Below, in pieces: positions 1-11,184 of a DNA stretch of 64,000 nt. The position numbers and the translations under genes are program-made. Source of the stretch: Enterococcus dongliensis (GTDB lineage Bacteria; Bacillota; Bacilli; Lactobacillales; Enterococcaceae); NCBI RefSeq assembly GCF_005405225.1, contig NZ_BJDQ01000004.1, positions 62,001 through 126,000 on the forward strand, in the 5' to 3' direction. Positions within the stretch are counted from its first letter, which is position 1. Each line of letters opens with the position of its first letter. The notes below the pieces were generated by a model. The model was not told the DNA's origin. It did no database searches and saw only the letters and a program-made list of their open reading frames with translations.

Positions 1-27
1 CAAAAGCTTCGAGGCTAGAAAAACAAC

Positions 28-897
28 TTACGCTTTGTTTGCTGAACCGAACCAGTCGATATGTTCTTCAGCATCTTTAACGATTGCAGCAACACCTGGT
101 GCTAACAATTTACGAGGGTCAAAGCCTTTTCCTTCTTTATCTTTGCCAGCTTCGATATATTCACGAGTTGCTTTAGCAAATGATAATTGGAATTCAGTAT
201 TTACGTTAACTTTAGAAATACCCATTGAGATAGCTTTTTGGATTTGTTCTTTAGGAATACCTGATCCACCGTGTAATACTAAAGGAACATCAGAACCTAC
301 AGCATCAGCGATAGCTTGTAAGTGATCAAATGCTAAACCTTTCCAGTTTTCAGGATATACACCATGAATGTTACCAATGCCACATGCTAAGTAGTCGATA
401 CCTGTAGCAACCATTTGTACACATTCATCAACGTCAGCTAATTCACCAGCACCGATGATTCCGTCTTCTTCTCCGCCGATTGAACCAACTTCACACTCAA
501 CAGAAATGCCTTTAGCATGAGCTTTTTCAACAACGTCTTTAGCCAATTTCAAGTTTTCTTCAAATGGAAGATGAGAACCATCAAACATGATTGAAGTGTA
601 ACCAACTTCGATACATTCTAAAGCAGCTTCGTAATCCCCATGGTCTAAGTGGATTGCAACTGGTACTGTGATACCCATTGAATCAACTAAGTTAGTGATG
701 ATATCTTTAGCAACTTTGTATCCGCCCATGTATTTTGCAGCGCCCATTGAAGTTTGGATAAGAACTGGTGCTTTTTTAGCTTCTGCGGCTTTTAGAATTG
801 CTTGAGTCCATTCTAAGTTGTTTGTGTTAAATCCACCAACTGCATATCCGCCTTTACGTGCAGCTTTTAAGAATTCTGCTCCTGATACTACTGGCAT
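28..897 (-). CDS. fba: Class II fructose-bisphosphate aldolase
   Basis: Cytosolic zinc aldolase that reversibly splits fructose 1,6-bisphosphate into dihydroxyacetone phosphate and glyceraldehyde 3-phosphate in glycolysis. The 289-aa protein has the class II HLDHG zinc and catalytic motif at 83-87, the FDGSH segment at 106-110, a second zinc-site region VECEVG near 133-138, a metal histidine in NIHG at 176-179, and the phosphate-binding LHGGSG (208-213) and KVNVNTE (229-235) motifs. The length is normal for the short bacterial class II group. An AGGAGG ribosome site lies 7-8 bases before ATG. It is monocistronic here, separated from pyrG by about 300 bases. Confidence 0.97.
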   Translation of the reverse strand: MPVVSGAEFLKAARKGGYAVGGFNTNNLEWTQAILKAAEAKKAPVLIQTSMGAAKYMGGYKVAKDIITNLVDSMGITVPVAIHLDHGDYEAALECIEVGYTSIMFDGSHLPFEENLKLAKDVVEKAHAKGISVECEVGSIGGEEDGIIGAGELADVDECVQMVATGIDYLACGIGNIHGVYPENWKGLAFDHLQAIADAVGSDVPLVLHGGSGIPKEQIQKAISMGISKVNVNTEFQLSFAKATREYIEAGKDKEGKGFDPRKLLAPGVAAIVKDAEEHIDWFGSANKA

Positions 898-1160
898 AAA
901 AAATTCCTCCTAAGGTTTCTATTTGGTTAAGCCATGCTTAACTAACGTGTTAATTCTATCAAAGTTTCGTAATCTTTGCTACTGCTAACCATCCGATAAA
1001 ACCTTTACATTTCAACTTTTTTGTTTTTTCTATTAAATGGACCAATAAGTCTTACTAAATTTTCCTAACTTTAAATCAAGAAGGCGTTCCTCTGATTTTA
1101 AAAGTCTTCATAAAAACTTCTAACTGATCACACTAGCCTAATAAAAATATATTTCGCAAA
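898..1160 (-). promoter_or_regulatory. fba promoter and 5' leader
   Basis: Gene-free interval upstream of fba. On the minus strand an extended -10 box (TGATAGAAT) covers 953-961; no good -35 is seen. The leader contains a small perfect hairpin, GTTAAGC/GCTTAAC, at 926-942 just upstream of the ribosome site. The remainder is AT-rich with nothing I can assign. Confidence 0.45.
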
Positions 1161-1191
1161 AAAACTGAAAGGCACCTGGCCTTTCAGTTTT
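1161..1191 (-). terminator. pyrG terminator
   Basis: Inverted repeat AAAACTGAAAGGC / GCCTTTCAGTTTT with a five-base loop, starting a few bases after the pyrG stop codon and followed on the minus strand by a run of T. It is symmetrical and could also stop plus-strand transcription. Confidence 0.85.
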
Positions 1192-1194
1192 TTC

Positions 1195-2805
1195 TTATTT
1201 TGCTTCTTTATTTTCCAATGATGCACCGACAAAGGCTTTGATCAATGGTTGTGGGCGGTTTGGTCGCGAAATCAATTCTGGATGGAATTGACAGCCTACA
1301 AAGAATTTATTTTCAGGGATTTCAACGATTTCTACTAAACGATTGTCAGGAGAAACACCTGAGAAGACCAATCCTTTATCTTCAAATAATTGGCGGTATT
1401 GATTATTGAATTCATAACGATGACGATGACGTTCTTGAATGACTTCTTCGTTGCCATAAGCTGCTGCTGTTTTTGTCCCTTTTTTCAGCTTGCATGGGTA
1501 TAAGCCAAGACGTAATGTCCCACCTAAGTTTTCAATATTTTCTTGATCTGCCATCAAGTCGATAATATTGTTTGCTGTATCTGGAACGGTTTCAGCTGAA
1601 TCGGCTTCGCCTAATCCTGCTACGTTACGGCCAAATTCTACACAAGCCATCTGCATTCCTAAACAGATTCCTAAAAACGGCACATCATTTTCGCGAGCAT
1701 AACGGATTGCTTCGATTTTTCCTTCGATCCCTCGATCACCAAAACCACCGGGAACTAAGATGCCGTCCACACCTGCTAATTTTTCTGCCACATTTTTATC
1801 AGTCACATCTTGTGATTGAATCCATTCAATCTCGATATCTGAATCAAACGCAAAACCAGAATGTTTTAACGCTTCTACTACTGAAATATAGGCATCTGGT
1901 AATTCAACGTATTTACCTACTAAAGCAATCTTGACTTTTTTCTTAAGATTCAAGACTTTTTCTTCTAATGCACGCCATTCCGTCATATCAGCTGTTGGCA
2001 CATCTAATTTCAAGTGATCGCAAACAATTTGGTCCATTCCTTGTGCTTGTAATGCTAACGGAATAGAATACAGCGTTTCTACGTCACGAGATTCAATGAC
2101 TGCTTCAGGCGCAACGTCACAAAATTGAGCCAATTTATTTTTAGTACTTTGAGAAACAGGTTGTTCAGTCCGAACAACTAAAATATTTGGTTGGATCCCT
2201 AGCCCACGTAATTCTTTTACACTGTGTTGAGTAGGCTTCGTTTTCATTTCGCCTGCTGCTTTCAAATAAGGAATCAATGTCGTATGGATATACATCACAT
2301 TGTCTGCACCAACTTCAGCCTTCATTTGGCGAAGTGCTTCTAAAAACGGCAATGATTCAATATCGCCTACTGTTCCGCCGACTTCTGTAATGATTACATC
2401 TGAATCAGTCATCTTAGCAGCACGCATGATTTTTGATTTGATTTCGTTCGTAATATGCGGAATAACTTGGACTGTAGCTCCTAAGTATTCTCCCTTACGT
2501 TCTTTACGAATAACTTCTGAATAAATTTTTCCTGTCGTTACGTTGGAGTATTGATTCAAATTGATATCGATGAAACGTTCATAGTGACCCAAATCTAAAT
2601 CTGTTTCTGCCCCATCATCTGTCACAAAAACTTCTCCATGTTGATAAGGACTCATCGTACCTGGATCGACATTGATATAAGGATCGAATTTTTGAATCGT
2701 CACTTTTAATCCTCGGTTTTTAAGCAAACGTCCCAATGAAGCTGCTACGATCCCTTTACCGATTGATGAAACTACGCCGCCAGTTACAAAAATATATTTT
2801 GTCAT
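1195..2805 (-). CDS. pyrG: CTP synthase
   Basis: Makes CTP from UTP with ATP and glutamine, the last step of pyrimidine nucleotide synthesis. The 536-aa protein has the N-terminal synthetase domain with the P-loop-like segment VVSSIGKG (11-18) and a C-terminal class I glutamine amidotransferase domain from about 290. The latter has the PGGFGDRG motif (352-359), nucleophile Cys381 in GICLG, and the His508/Glu510 dyad in FHPE. The length is full. Expression is almost certainly controlled by the attenuator in the leader immediately upstream, which has the initial GGGC and the terminator hairpin expected of CTP-sensing pyrG leaders. Confidence 0.98.
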   Translation of the reverse strand: MTKYIFVTGGVVSSIGKGIVAASLGRLLKNRGLKVTIQKFDPYINVDPGTMSPYQHGEVFVTDDGAETDLDLGHYERFIDINLNQYSNVTTGKIYSEVIRKERKGEYLGATVQVIPHITNEIKSKIMRAAKMTDSDVIITEVGGTVGDIESLPFLEALRQMKAEVGADNVMYIHTTLIPYLKAAGEMKTKPTQHSVKELRGLGIQPNILVVRTEQPVSQSTKNKLAQFCDVAPEAVIESRDVETLYSIPLALQAQGMDQIVCDHLKLDVPTADMTEWRALEEKVLNLKKKVKIALVGKYVELPDAYISVVEALKHSGFAFDSDIEIEWIQSQDVTDKNVAEKLAGVDGILVPGGFGDRGIEGKIEAIRYARENDVPFLGICLGMQMACVEFGRNVAGLGEADSAETVPDTANNIIDLMADQENIENLGGTLRLGLYPCKLKKGTKTAAAYGNEEVIQERHRHRYEFNNQYRQLFEDKGLVFSGVSPDNRLVEIVEIPENKFFVGCQFHPELISRPNRPQPLIKAFVGASLENKEAK

Positions 2806-2846
2806 AAATGAAAAAACTCCTTCATACTAATTTGCAGGAAACGTCT

Positions 2847-2967
2847 AGAAAAAACAAATAAAGCTCCCTATCCAATTTGAATAGGGAGCTATGAATTCAC
2901 TAAACACTTGACCCTTACTAAAAGGGTGCCCAAGCTGTATAATACCGACACTTGGAGAAAATGTCAA
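2847..2967 (-). promoter_or_regulatory. pyrG promoter and CTP-sensing attenuator leader
   Basis: On the minus strand TTGACA (2962-2967) and TATTAT (2939-2944) are separated by exactly 17 bases. The expected transcription start is the first G of GGGC (2931-2928). The leader then reaches a terminator hairpin, AGCTCCCTAT / ATAGGGAGCT (2862-2890), followed by a T-rich tract (2847-2861). This is the arrangement known from Bacillus subtilis pyrG. There, low CTP makes RNA polymerase stutter at the initial G run, and the extra G residues pair with the pyrimidine-rich terminator arm and prevent termination. The mechanism here is inferred from the matching parts. Confidence 0.85.
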
Positions 2968-2992
2968 CTGTAATTATTCAGCGTGTGCCTTT

Positions 2993-3439
2993 TTAATCAA
3001 AAAAGCGGCTGAAAAAACTTTTCTTTTCCTTTGGTTCTTCCTCATCTTCTGATTTTGGTGGATATTTCGCTTCAATATCAATGGTTTCCTCATTCACCGC
3101 ATAATCAGTCACTAATAATAGACCGATACTCTCTTCGGATTCAACTGTTGCATCATTGACGATCGTAAAATCAGCAGCATTTTTAGAAGCTAGTCCAATA
3201 AACGTCCGTTGCAGCTCTTCAGAAACTGCACCATTAATCAATAACTTGCCGTCAGGATGCTGCTTGATCTCTTCAATCAAATTTTTTTGGTCTTGTTTGC
3301 TTCGCATCTCACTTACTGTCATACTCACAAAACAACGTTCTCGAAAGGTTCCTAAATATTTTCGCTGCTCTTCTGGATTGATTCGCGGTGATCCATAGCG
3401 TCCTTTATCCAGATGCTGTTGTACCTCGTCTTTTGCCAA
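2993..3439 (-). CDS. yueI: YueI family protein (DUF1694)
   Basis: Conserved Firmicutes protein of unknown function. I chose a TTG start at 3439 (148 aa, beginning AKDEVQQHLDKG) because an AGGAAG ribosome site lies about 8 bases upstream. The longer GTG start at 3448 abuts the ribosome site. The family signature is the segment around YLGTFRERC near residues 27-35, followed by a compact alpha/beta domain. A charged Glu/Lys-rich linker and a terminal FFSRFF motif close the protein. It is next to pyrG but has its own extended -10 promoter (TGCTATACT, 3473-3481). Confidence 0.8.
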   Translation of the reverse strand: MAKDEVQQHLDKGRYGSPRINPEEQRKYLGTFRERCFVSMTVSEMRSKQDQKNLIEEIKQHPDGKLLINGAVSEELQRTFIGLASKNAADFTIVNDATVESEESIGLLLVTDYAVNEETIDIEAKYPPKSEDEEEPKEKKSFFSRFFD

Positions 3440-3472
3440 TTGCTTCACTTCCTTAGAGTTCTCTTTGCTTTC

Positions 3473-3481
3473 AGTATAGCA
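3473..3481 (-). promoter_or_regulatory. Extended -10 promoter of yueI
   Basis: Minus-strand TGCTATACT, a perfect TGn extension with a near-consensus -10, 34 bases before the chosen yueI start. No clear -35 accompanies it. Confidence 0.5.
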
Positions 3482-3581
3482 AAAAAGCCTAAAAATTGCT
3501 GAAACTTTGCCAAAAACAAGGATATGTCTTTTAATTATCAGCCAAAAGAAACAGATTTTCTAAAAAGATCTATAAAAACCA

Positions 3582-3610
3582 TTGTACTTTTATTTATAGT
3601 ATCTTATAGT
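3582..3610 (+). promoter_or_regulatory. sulP promoter
   Basis: TTGTAC (3582-3587) and TATAGT (3605-3610) with a 17-base spacer, upstream of the sulP leader hairpin. Confidence 0.55.
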
Positions 3611-3644
3611 GGAAGATGGTTTAAAAAAAGAAAATTATTTATTT

Positions 3645-3668
3645 AAAGCCCGTTTATTACGGGCTTTT
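3645..3668 (+). terminator. Terminator-like hairpin in the sulP leader
   Basis: AAAGCCCG / CGGGCTTT stem with a seven-base loop and a short T run. It lies between the putative sulP promoter and the sulP ribosome site (AAGGAG). No minus-strand gene ends here, so it could act as an attenuator in the sulP leader. Confidence 0.55.
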
Positions 3669-3694
3669 GTCGTGTTTTCGAAAAGGAGTGTTTT

Positions 3695-5314
3695 ATGATT
3701 AAGCGTTATAAGAATTTATTGCAACAAGAATTTCATCATTACTCAAAGGAAAAACTCCAAAAAGATTTATTAGCTGGATTAACGGTCGCAGCCGTGGCCC
3801 TGCCCCTCGCATTAGCCTTTGGTGTCTCCAGTGGTGCTGATGCCGCAGCAGGAATGATTACTGCGATTATTGCAGGTGTTGTTATCGGTGGACTTTCAGG
3901 TGGATTTTATCAAATCTCTGGGCCTACTGGTGCAATGGCCGCAATTTTAATGGGGATCATTGCTACACAAGGTCTAGCAGGTGTTTTGGTCGCGACCTTC
4001 ATCGCTGGTGTGATTTTACTGCTGGCTGGATTGCTCAAATTAGGTACACTGACTTCTTTTATCCCATCACCGGTGATTACAGGATTCACTTCAGGAATTG
4101 CTATCATTATTGCCTTAGGACAAATCGATAATTTCTTAGGTACAACTTCGGTTGGTGATAGTGCTATTACAAAATTGATGAGTTATAAAACAGGATTCAC
4201 CCCCAATCTGCCTACAGTCGTATTGGGTTTATGTATTTTACTGCTATTGATCATTTATCCCAAAAAATGGAACCAAGTTTTACCAGATTCCCTTGTGGCC
4301 ATTATTCTAGCTACCTTTGCTTCATTTATTTTTAAACTCCCTGTAGCAACAGTCGGTAAAATCCCAACTTCCTTGCTGACAAATGAACGATTGGAACTGG
4401 CAACATTGAATCCGACACTTATAAAACAACTGTTCCTGCCTGCTGTCAGTATCGCAATGCTGGGGATGATTGAAAGTTTATTATGCGGTGCTTCTGCCGG
4501 ACGAATGACTGGAAAAGACCTTGATAGTAATCAAGAATTAGTTGCTCAAGGAATCGGTAACATCATCCTTCCATTTTTTGGAGGGATTCCTGCAACAGCT
4601 GCTATTGCACGAACAAGTGTCGCAATAAAATCAGGCGCGCAAACTCGGCTAGCTGGAATTTTCCACGCACTCTTTTTATTTTTATCCATGATTATTTTTG
4701 CACCAATTATGTCACAAATCCCGATGGCCGCCCTTGCCAGTGTCTTACTTGTGACGAGCTGGCGAATGCACGAATGGGCGACTATCAAAACAATGATCCA
4801 ACAAAAAAATCGAACAGCAATTTTACTATTTTCTGTCACGATGTTCAGTACTGTGATTTTTGATTTAAGTATCGCGATTGTTATTGGTATCATTTTCAGC
4901 TGTATATTCTTTATCGCAAAAAGTGCTAAAATTTCAATTATTACCGAAGAAATTGATTGGCAAAGAATAAAATTACCGCCATCTGATGTCGGTTCTGACT
5001 GGGCCGTCATTTATATCACAGGTCCCTTGTTCTTTATGTCTACGAATCAATTAAAAAAAGAACTCGATCAAGTCGTAGATAAAGAAGGCCTTATTTTCTC
5101 ACTTCGCGGTGTACCTAGCATCGACTTAACCGCCTTAGATACATTTGCTGATTATTTTTCTATTGCTGCATTACACGAGCAAAAATTAGTCTTTACTTCT
5201 ATGCAACCAGAAGTAGAAAAACAATTTCAACAACTTTGGAAAAAACAAGAAGATCGTCCAATCCAACATCCAACCGTTGCCCACGCTCTGCATGCATTGC
5301 ACCAAGACTACTAA
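3695..5314 (+). CDS. SulP family anion transporter with STAS domain
   Basis: Predicted cytoplasmic-membrane transporter of the SulP/SLC26 family, which carries sulfate, bicarbonate or other anions. The 539-aa protein has about 10-12 hydrophobic segments over residues 20-420, including the family core AGLTVAAVALPLALAFG near 28-44 and the SGPTGAMA motif near 74-81. A cytoplasmic STAS domain follows at about 435-535. The substrate cannot be read from sequence. It is a single gene between convergent eno and yueI, with its own promoter and a leader hairpin. Confidence 0.9.
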   Translation: MIKRYKNLLQQEFHHYSKEKLQKDLLAGLTVAAVALPLALAFGVSSGADAAAGMITAIIAGVVIGGLSGGFYQISGPTGAMAAILMGIIATQGLAGVLVATFIAGVILLLAGLLKLGTLTSFIPSPVITGFTSGIAIIIALGQIDNFLGTTSVGDSAITKLMSYKTGFTPNLPTVVLGLCILLLLIIYPKKWNQVLPDSLVAIILATFASFIFKLPVATVGKIPTSLLTNERLELATLNPTLIKQLFLPAVSIAMLGMIESLLCGASAGRMTGKDLDSNQELVAQGIGNIILPFFGGIPATAAIARTSVAIKSGAQTRLAGIFHALFLFLSMIIFAPIMSQIPMAALASVLLVTSWRMHEWATIKTMIQQKNRTAILLFSVTMFSTVIFDLSIAIVIGIIFSCIFFIAKSAKISIITEEIDWQRIKLPPSDVGSDWAVIYITGPLFFMSTNQLKKELDQVVDKEGLIFSLRGVPSIDLTALDTFADYFSIAALHEQKLVFTSMQPEVEKQFQQLWKKQEDRPIQHPTVAHALHALHQDY

Positions 5315-5321
5315 TCCATAC

Positions 5322-5361
5322 AAAAAGAAGCTGTGAGGAAAATTCCTCACAGCTTCTTTAT
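5322..5361. terminator. Bidirectional terminator between sulP and eno
   Basis: Perfect inverted repeat of about 17 bp (AAAGAAGCTGTGAGGAA and its complement) between the convergent stop codons, with A/T runs on both sides. Confidence 0.9.
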
Positions 5362-5367
5362 TACTAA

Positions 5368-7548
<2,181 letters not shown>

Positions 7549-7582
7549 TTAAAAAAACTCCTTTTTATTTGTTTAGCTTGGC

Positions 7583-8773
7583 TTATTTGTCGTTGATTGC
7601 TGCAAGACCAGGTAATTCTTTACCTTCTAATAATTCAAGACTTGCGCCGCCACCTGTTGAAATGTGAGTGAATTTATCAGCAAAACCAAGTTGTTCAGCT
7701 GCTGCTGCAGAATCTCCACCACCAATAATGGTTGTAGCATCTGTTAAGTTTGCGATTGCTTCACAAACACCGACTGTTCCACGAGCAAAGTTACTCATTT
7801 CAAACACACCCATAGGGCCGTTCCATACAACTGTTTTTGCGCCTTCTAATGTTTGAGCAAACAATGCGATTGATTCTGGTCCAATATCAAGACCCATTTG
7901 TCCAGCTGGAACATCACCAGTATGTTCTTCAGTTGGAACATCATTTGAGAATTCAGCCGCTGTGATTGAGTCAACTGGTAATACTAATTTATCGCCAGCT
8001 GCTTCGATCAATTCTTTCGCTAATTCTACTTTATCGGCTTCTACTAATGAGTTTCCGATTTCCATGCCCTTAGCTTTATAGAATGTATACGTCATTCCGC
8101 CACCGATCAAGATTTTGTCAGCTTTAGGAATCAAGTTTTTGATTACTCCGATTTTATCCGAAACTTTCGCGCCACCTAAGATAGCAACCATAGGGCGTTT
8201 AGGTTCTTCAACAGCTTCGCCGATGAATTTGATTTCTTTTTCCATTAAGAATCCAGCAACCGTTGGAATTCCAGTAGAAGCGATCCCTACGTTTGAAGCG
8301 TGGGCCCGGTGAGCAGTACCAAATGCGTCATTTACGAATACATCGCCTAATGAAGCCCAGTATTTGCCAAGTTCAGCGTCATTGCCGCTTTCTTTTTTAC
8401 CGTCGATGTCTTCAAAACGAGTATTTTCAAATACAACTACGTCGCCGTCTTTCATGTCTGCGATTGCTGCTTCTAATTCAGAACCACGAGTTTCAGGTAC
8501 AAATGTTACATTTTTACCTAATAATTCGCTTAGACGTTCAGCTACAGGTTTTAATGATTTGCCTGCTTTGTCTTCTTCTGTTTTCACACGACCTAAGTGA
8601 GAGAACAAAATAGCTTTGCCGCCTTGTTCTAAAATGTAGTTGATTGTTGGTAACGCCGCTTTGATACGAGTGTCATCAGTAATCACGCCATCTTTAACAG
8701 GAACGTTGAAGTCCACACGAACTAAAACTTTCTTGTCTTTCAAGTCAAGATCTTTAACTGTCATTTTTGCCAT
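7583..8773 (-). CDS. pgk: Phosphoglycerate kinase
   Basis: Transfers phosphate from 1,3-bisphosphoglycerate to ADP. The start is ATG 8773 (396 aa, [17 protein letters not shown]), preceded by TTTGGAGG. The frame is open 42 codons further upstream, but that stretch overlaps the promoter and terminator region and does not resemble the family. Key segments are VDFNVP near the N terminus, SHLGR, the hinge motif [10 protein letters not shown], and the C-terminal GGGDSAAA nucleotide-binding loop. It is the first gene downstream of a terminator-like hairpin after gap. Confidence 0.97.
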   Translation of the reverse strand: MAKMTVKDLDLKDKKVLVRVDFNVPVKDGVITDDTRIKAALPTINYILEQGGKAILFSHLGRVKTEEDKAGKSLKPVAERLSELLGKNVTFVPETRGSELEAAIADMKDGDVVVFENTRFEDIDGKKESGNDAELGKYWASLGDVFVNDAFGTAHRAHASNVGIASTGIPTVAGFLMEKEIKFIGEAVEEPKRPMVAILGGAKVSDKIGVIKNLIPKADKILIGGGMTYTFYKAKGMEIGNSLVEADKVELAKELIEAAGDKLVLPVDSITAAEFSNDVPTEEHTGDVPAGQMGLDIGPESIALFAQTLEGAKTVVWNGPMGVFEMSNFARGTVGVCEAIANLTDATTIIGGGDSAAAAEQLGFADKFTHISTGGGASLELLEGKELPGLAAINDK

Positions 8774-8810
8774 GAAAGAAAACCTCCAAATATTTTTTTG
8801 AATCTTTATT

Positions 8811-8837
8811 ATTATACAACTCTTTTCAACAAAAGAG
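8811..8837 (-). promoter_or_regulatory. pgk promoter with dyad in the spacer
   Basis: Minus-strand -10 TATAAT at 8811-8816. A perfect dyad, CTCTTTT-CAAC-AAAAGAG (8820-8837), lies just upstream, where the spacer and -35 would be. The best -35 is weak (TTGGCT with a 19-base spacer), so an activator or repressor may act at the dyad. This is inference. Confidence 0.45.
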
Positions 8838-8854
8838 CCAATGATAGACTTACG

Positions 8855-8884
8855 AAAAAAACGGAGAAGCGCGTTGCTTCCCCG
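8855..8884 (-). terminator. Terminator between gap and pgk
   Basis: Minus-strand stem CGGGGAAGC / GCTTCTCCG followed by seven T (8855-8861). It would separate a cggR-gap unit from pgk-tpiA-eno, probably with some read-through. Confidence 0.8.
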
Positions 8885-8923
8885 CCTTGTTTCAGACAAT
8901 GTTGTTTTCGTTTAAAATAAATC

Positions 8924-9925
8924 TTAAAGTTTAGCGAAGTATTCTAAAGTACGAACTAATTGTGCAGTGTATGACATTTCGTTATCATACCAAGCAACAG
9001 TTTTAACTAATTGTTGATCGCCAACTGACATTACTTTAGTTTGAGTTTCGTCAAATAATGAACCGTAAGTCATGCCTACGATATCTGAAGAAACGATTTC
9101 GTCTGTGTTGTAACCGAATGATTCGTTAGATGCTGCTTTCATTGCTGCATTTACTTCATCAACAGTAACTTTTTTGTTAAGAACAGTAACTAATTCAGTT
9201 AATGAACCAGTTGCAACAGGAACACGTTGAGCAGCTCCGTCTAATTTACCGTTCAAGTCAGGAATAACTAAACCGATTGCTTTAGCAGCACCAGTTGAGT
9301 TAGGCACGATGTTTGCTGCAGCAGCACGTGCACGGCGGAAATCACCTTTAGGATGAGGTCCATCAAGAGTCATTTGGTCACCAGTGTAAGCGTGGATAGT
9401 TGTCATTAATCCTTCAACAACACCAAATTCGTCATTTAAAGTTTTAGCCATAGGAGCTAAACAGTTAGTAGTACATGAAGCACCAGAGATAACTGTTTCG
9501 TCACCAGTTAAAGTTTCATGGTTAGTGTTATAAACGATTGTTGGAACATCGTTACCACCAGGAGCTGAGATAACAACACGTTTAGCACCAGCTGTTAAAT
9601 GTTTTTCAGCAGCAGGTTTAGAAGTGAAGAATCCAGTACATTCTAATACGATATCTACGCCTAGTTCTCCCCAAGGTAATTCTTCAGGGTTGCGGTTTGC
9701 AAGAACTTTAACTTCTTTTCCGTTCACGTTGAATGAACCTTCATGAACTTCAACAGTTCCGTTAAAGCGACCTTGAGTTGTATCATATTTTAGCAAGTGA
9801 GCCAACATTTTAGCATCTGTTAAATCGTTGATAGCTACAACTTCCAATCCTTCTACATCTTGGATACGGCGGAATGCTAAGCGTCCGATACGTCCAAATC
9901 CGTTAATTCCAACTTTTACTGTCAT
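8924..9925 (-). CDS. gap: Glyceraldehyde-3-phosphate dehydrogenase (NAD, glycolytic)
   Basis: Oxidises and phosphorylates glyceraldehyde 3-phosphate to 1,3-bisphosphoglycerate with NAD+. The 333-aa protein has the Rossmann [10 protein letters not shown] (6-15), catalytic Cys151 in SGASCTTNC, and base His178 in [10 protein letters not shown]. It is followed 24 bases later by the start of a terminator-containing gap before pgk. Lying directly downstream of cggR, it corresponds to the glycolytic GapA-type enzyme rather than the gluconeogenic one. AAGGAGG precedes ATG. Confidence 0.97.
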   Translation of the reverse strand: MTVKVGINGFGRIGRLAFRRIQDVEGLEVVAINDLTDAKMLAHLLKYDTTQGRFNGTVEVHEGSFNVNGKEVKVLANRNPEELPWGELGVDIVLECTGFFTSKPAAEKHLTAGAKRVVISAPGGNDVPTIVYNTNHETLTGDETVISGASCTTNCLAPMAKTLNDEFGVVEGLMTTIHAYTGDQMTLDGPHPKGDFRRARAAAANIVPNSTGAAKAIGLVIPDLNGKLDGAAQRVPVATGSLTELVTVLNKKVTVDEVNAAMKAASNESFGYNTDEIVSSDIVGMTYGSLFDETQTKVMSVGDQQLVKTVAWYDNEMSYTAQLVRTLEYFAKL

Positions 9926-9960
9926 TTAAGATTTCCTCCTTATGGAATCAAAAAATATAT

Positions 9961-11004
9961 TTATTTTAAAGGGGATTTCCCTTTTAAAATCTCATTTGCG
10001 GCGGCTTCATCTGTGATGAGCCACGTTTGTTTTGGAGCATTTTTCATGTATGCTGTGATGGCTTTGGCTTTACTTTTACCACCGGCAACGGCTAAAACGA
10101 TCGGCATCTTTTGGATATCTTCTAATGATAATCCGATCCGCGGTACTTTATGAACGATCGCTCCATTTTCGTCAAAAAAGTAACCAAATGATTCAGCCAC
10201 AGCATTTTTTTGTTTTAGACGAATGATCTCATCTTCTGACATTTTTCGTCTGGCTGCCATGTGTACTGCACGACCAATACTGTGTACAACACAATTTGCC
10301 TCTTTAATCATCGCCAAGACACCTTTAATCGAAGGTTCTTTCAGCAGCGTATGATAAGCATTCTCACTTAATTGTTCCGGTACATACAATACGCGATGTT
10401 CGCCATGGGCGTTAGCTGCCATCAAAGCACTCACTGAGTTGGCTTGGATTGCTACTGCTTCACCAATTCCGCCTCGCGCTGGAACAAAAAGATTATGACG
10501 CTTATTCGTTTCTAATGGACTGACATGTCTAGCAACTTCTGCCATCGTCGTGCCGCCCATCACTGCAATGATATTTCGACCATCTGGTAATTGACGTTGT
10601 AACGCTTCATCGATCAATTCACCAAATTCACCGATTACTTTTTCTTGTTCATCACTGTTGCCAGAAACGATCAAGCAACGTTCGATTTGAAAAAGTGCCG
10701 CAAGTTTTTTTTCTAACTGATCCATACCAGTGAATTGCTCCATCAGCGTTTCTAGATGTTGCAATAGATCCTCGCCCTTTTCAGTTAATAACATGCCGCT
10801 TTTTGTTGCATCAATCAAACGCTGGTCTCTCAGATACTCTGTCTCACTGCGTAAGACACGTTCTGTAAGACCTAATGAATCAGCTAAGTTTCTTCGACCG
10901 ATCGGTTGCATCCAAAAAATATTCTGCATAATGCGGTATCTTTTTTTGACAACCTCTAACACATCAGGGGCGATTGCTTCAAGCACTCTTAATTCACTTA
11001 ACAA
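9961..11004 (-). CDS. cggR: Central glycolytic genes regulator (SorC family)
   Basis: DNA-binding repressor that in Bacillus senses fructose 1,6-bisphosphate and controls the gapA operon. The 347-aa protein has an N-terminal winged-helix HTH (about 20-75, with GRRNLADSLGLTERVLRSE as recognition region) and a C-terminal SorC-type sugar-phosphate-binding domain (about 90-340, including MGGTTMAEVA and PARGGIGE). It is the first gene of the operon and lies directly below a two-repeat operator that matches CggR spacing, so it probably represses its own operon. Confidence 0.93.
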   Translation of the reverse strand: MLSELRVLEAIAPDVLEVVKKRYRIMQNIFWMQPIGRRNLADSLGLTERVLRSETEYLRDQRLIDATKSGMLLTEKGEDLLQHLETLMEQFTGMDQLEKKLAALFQIERCLIVSGNSDEQEKVIGEFGELIDEALQRQLPDGRNIIAVMGGTTMAEVARHVSPLETNKRHNLFVPARGGIGEAVAIQANSVSALMAANAHGEHRVLYVPEQLSENAYHTLLKEPSIKGVLAMIKEANCVVHSIGRAVHMAARRKMSEDEIIRLKQKNAVAESFGYFFDENGAIVHKVPRIGLSLEDIQKMPIVLAVAGGKSKAKAITAYMKNAPKQTWLITDEAAANEILKGKSPLK

Positions 11005-11020
11005 AGGAATTCCTCCGTTG

Positions 11021-11056
11021 GACTTAAGTAGTCCCTCATAGACTTTTGGCGACCCA
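11021..11056 (-). promoter_or_regulatory. CggR operator (two direct repeats)
   Basis: Read on the minus strand: TGGGTC-N6-AGTC-N4-AGGGAC-N6-AGTC. The B. subtilis CggR operator is CGGGAC-N6-TGTC-N4-CGGGAC-N6-TGTC, so spacing matches exactly and most bases agree. It sits between the putative promoter and the cggR ribosome site (GGAGGA, 11011-11016), where bound repressor would block elongation. Confidence 0.85.
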
Positions 11057-11059
11057 TGA

Positions 11060-11086
11060 ATTTTAAAAAAAATGCAAGAAAGTCAA
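11060..11086 (-). promoter_or_regulatory. Putative cggR operon promoter
   Basis: Minus-strand TTGACT (11081-11086) and TAAAAT (11060-11065) with a short 15-base spacer. It is the best candidate upstream of the CggR operator, but the spacing is poor. Confidence 0.4.
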
Positions 11087-11158
11087 ATCAATCATTTGAA
11101 ATTTGCTAATTTCTTACATGACAAAGTGTAACAGGTTTAAGACTTCTACGCAAGGAAA

Positions 11159-11184
11159 AAGCCACGCTTTTTTTCGCTTGGCTT
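11159..11184 (-). terminator. rpoN terminator
   Basis: Stem AAGCCAAGC / GCGTGGCTT on the minus strand overlapping the rpoN stop codon and followed by a T run. It separates rpoN from the cggR operon. Confidence 0.8.
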
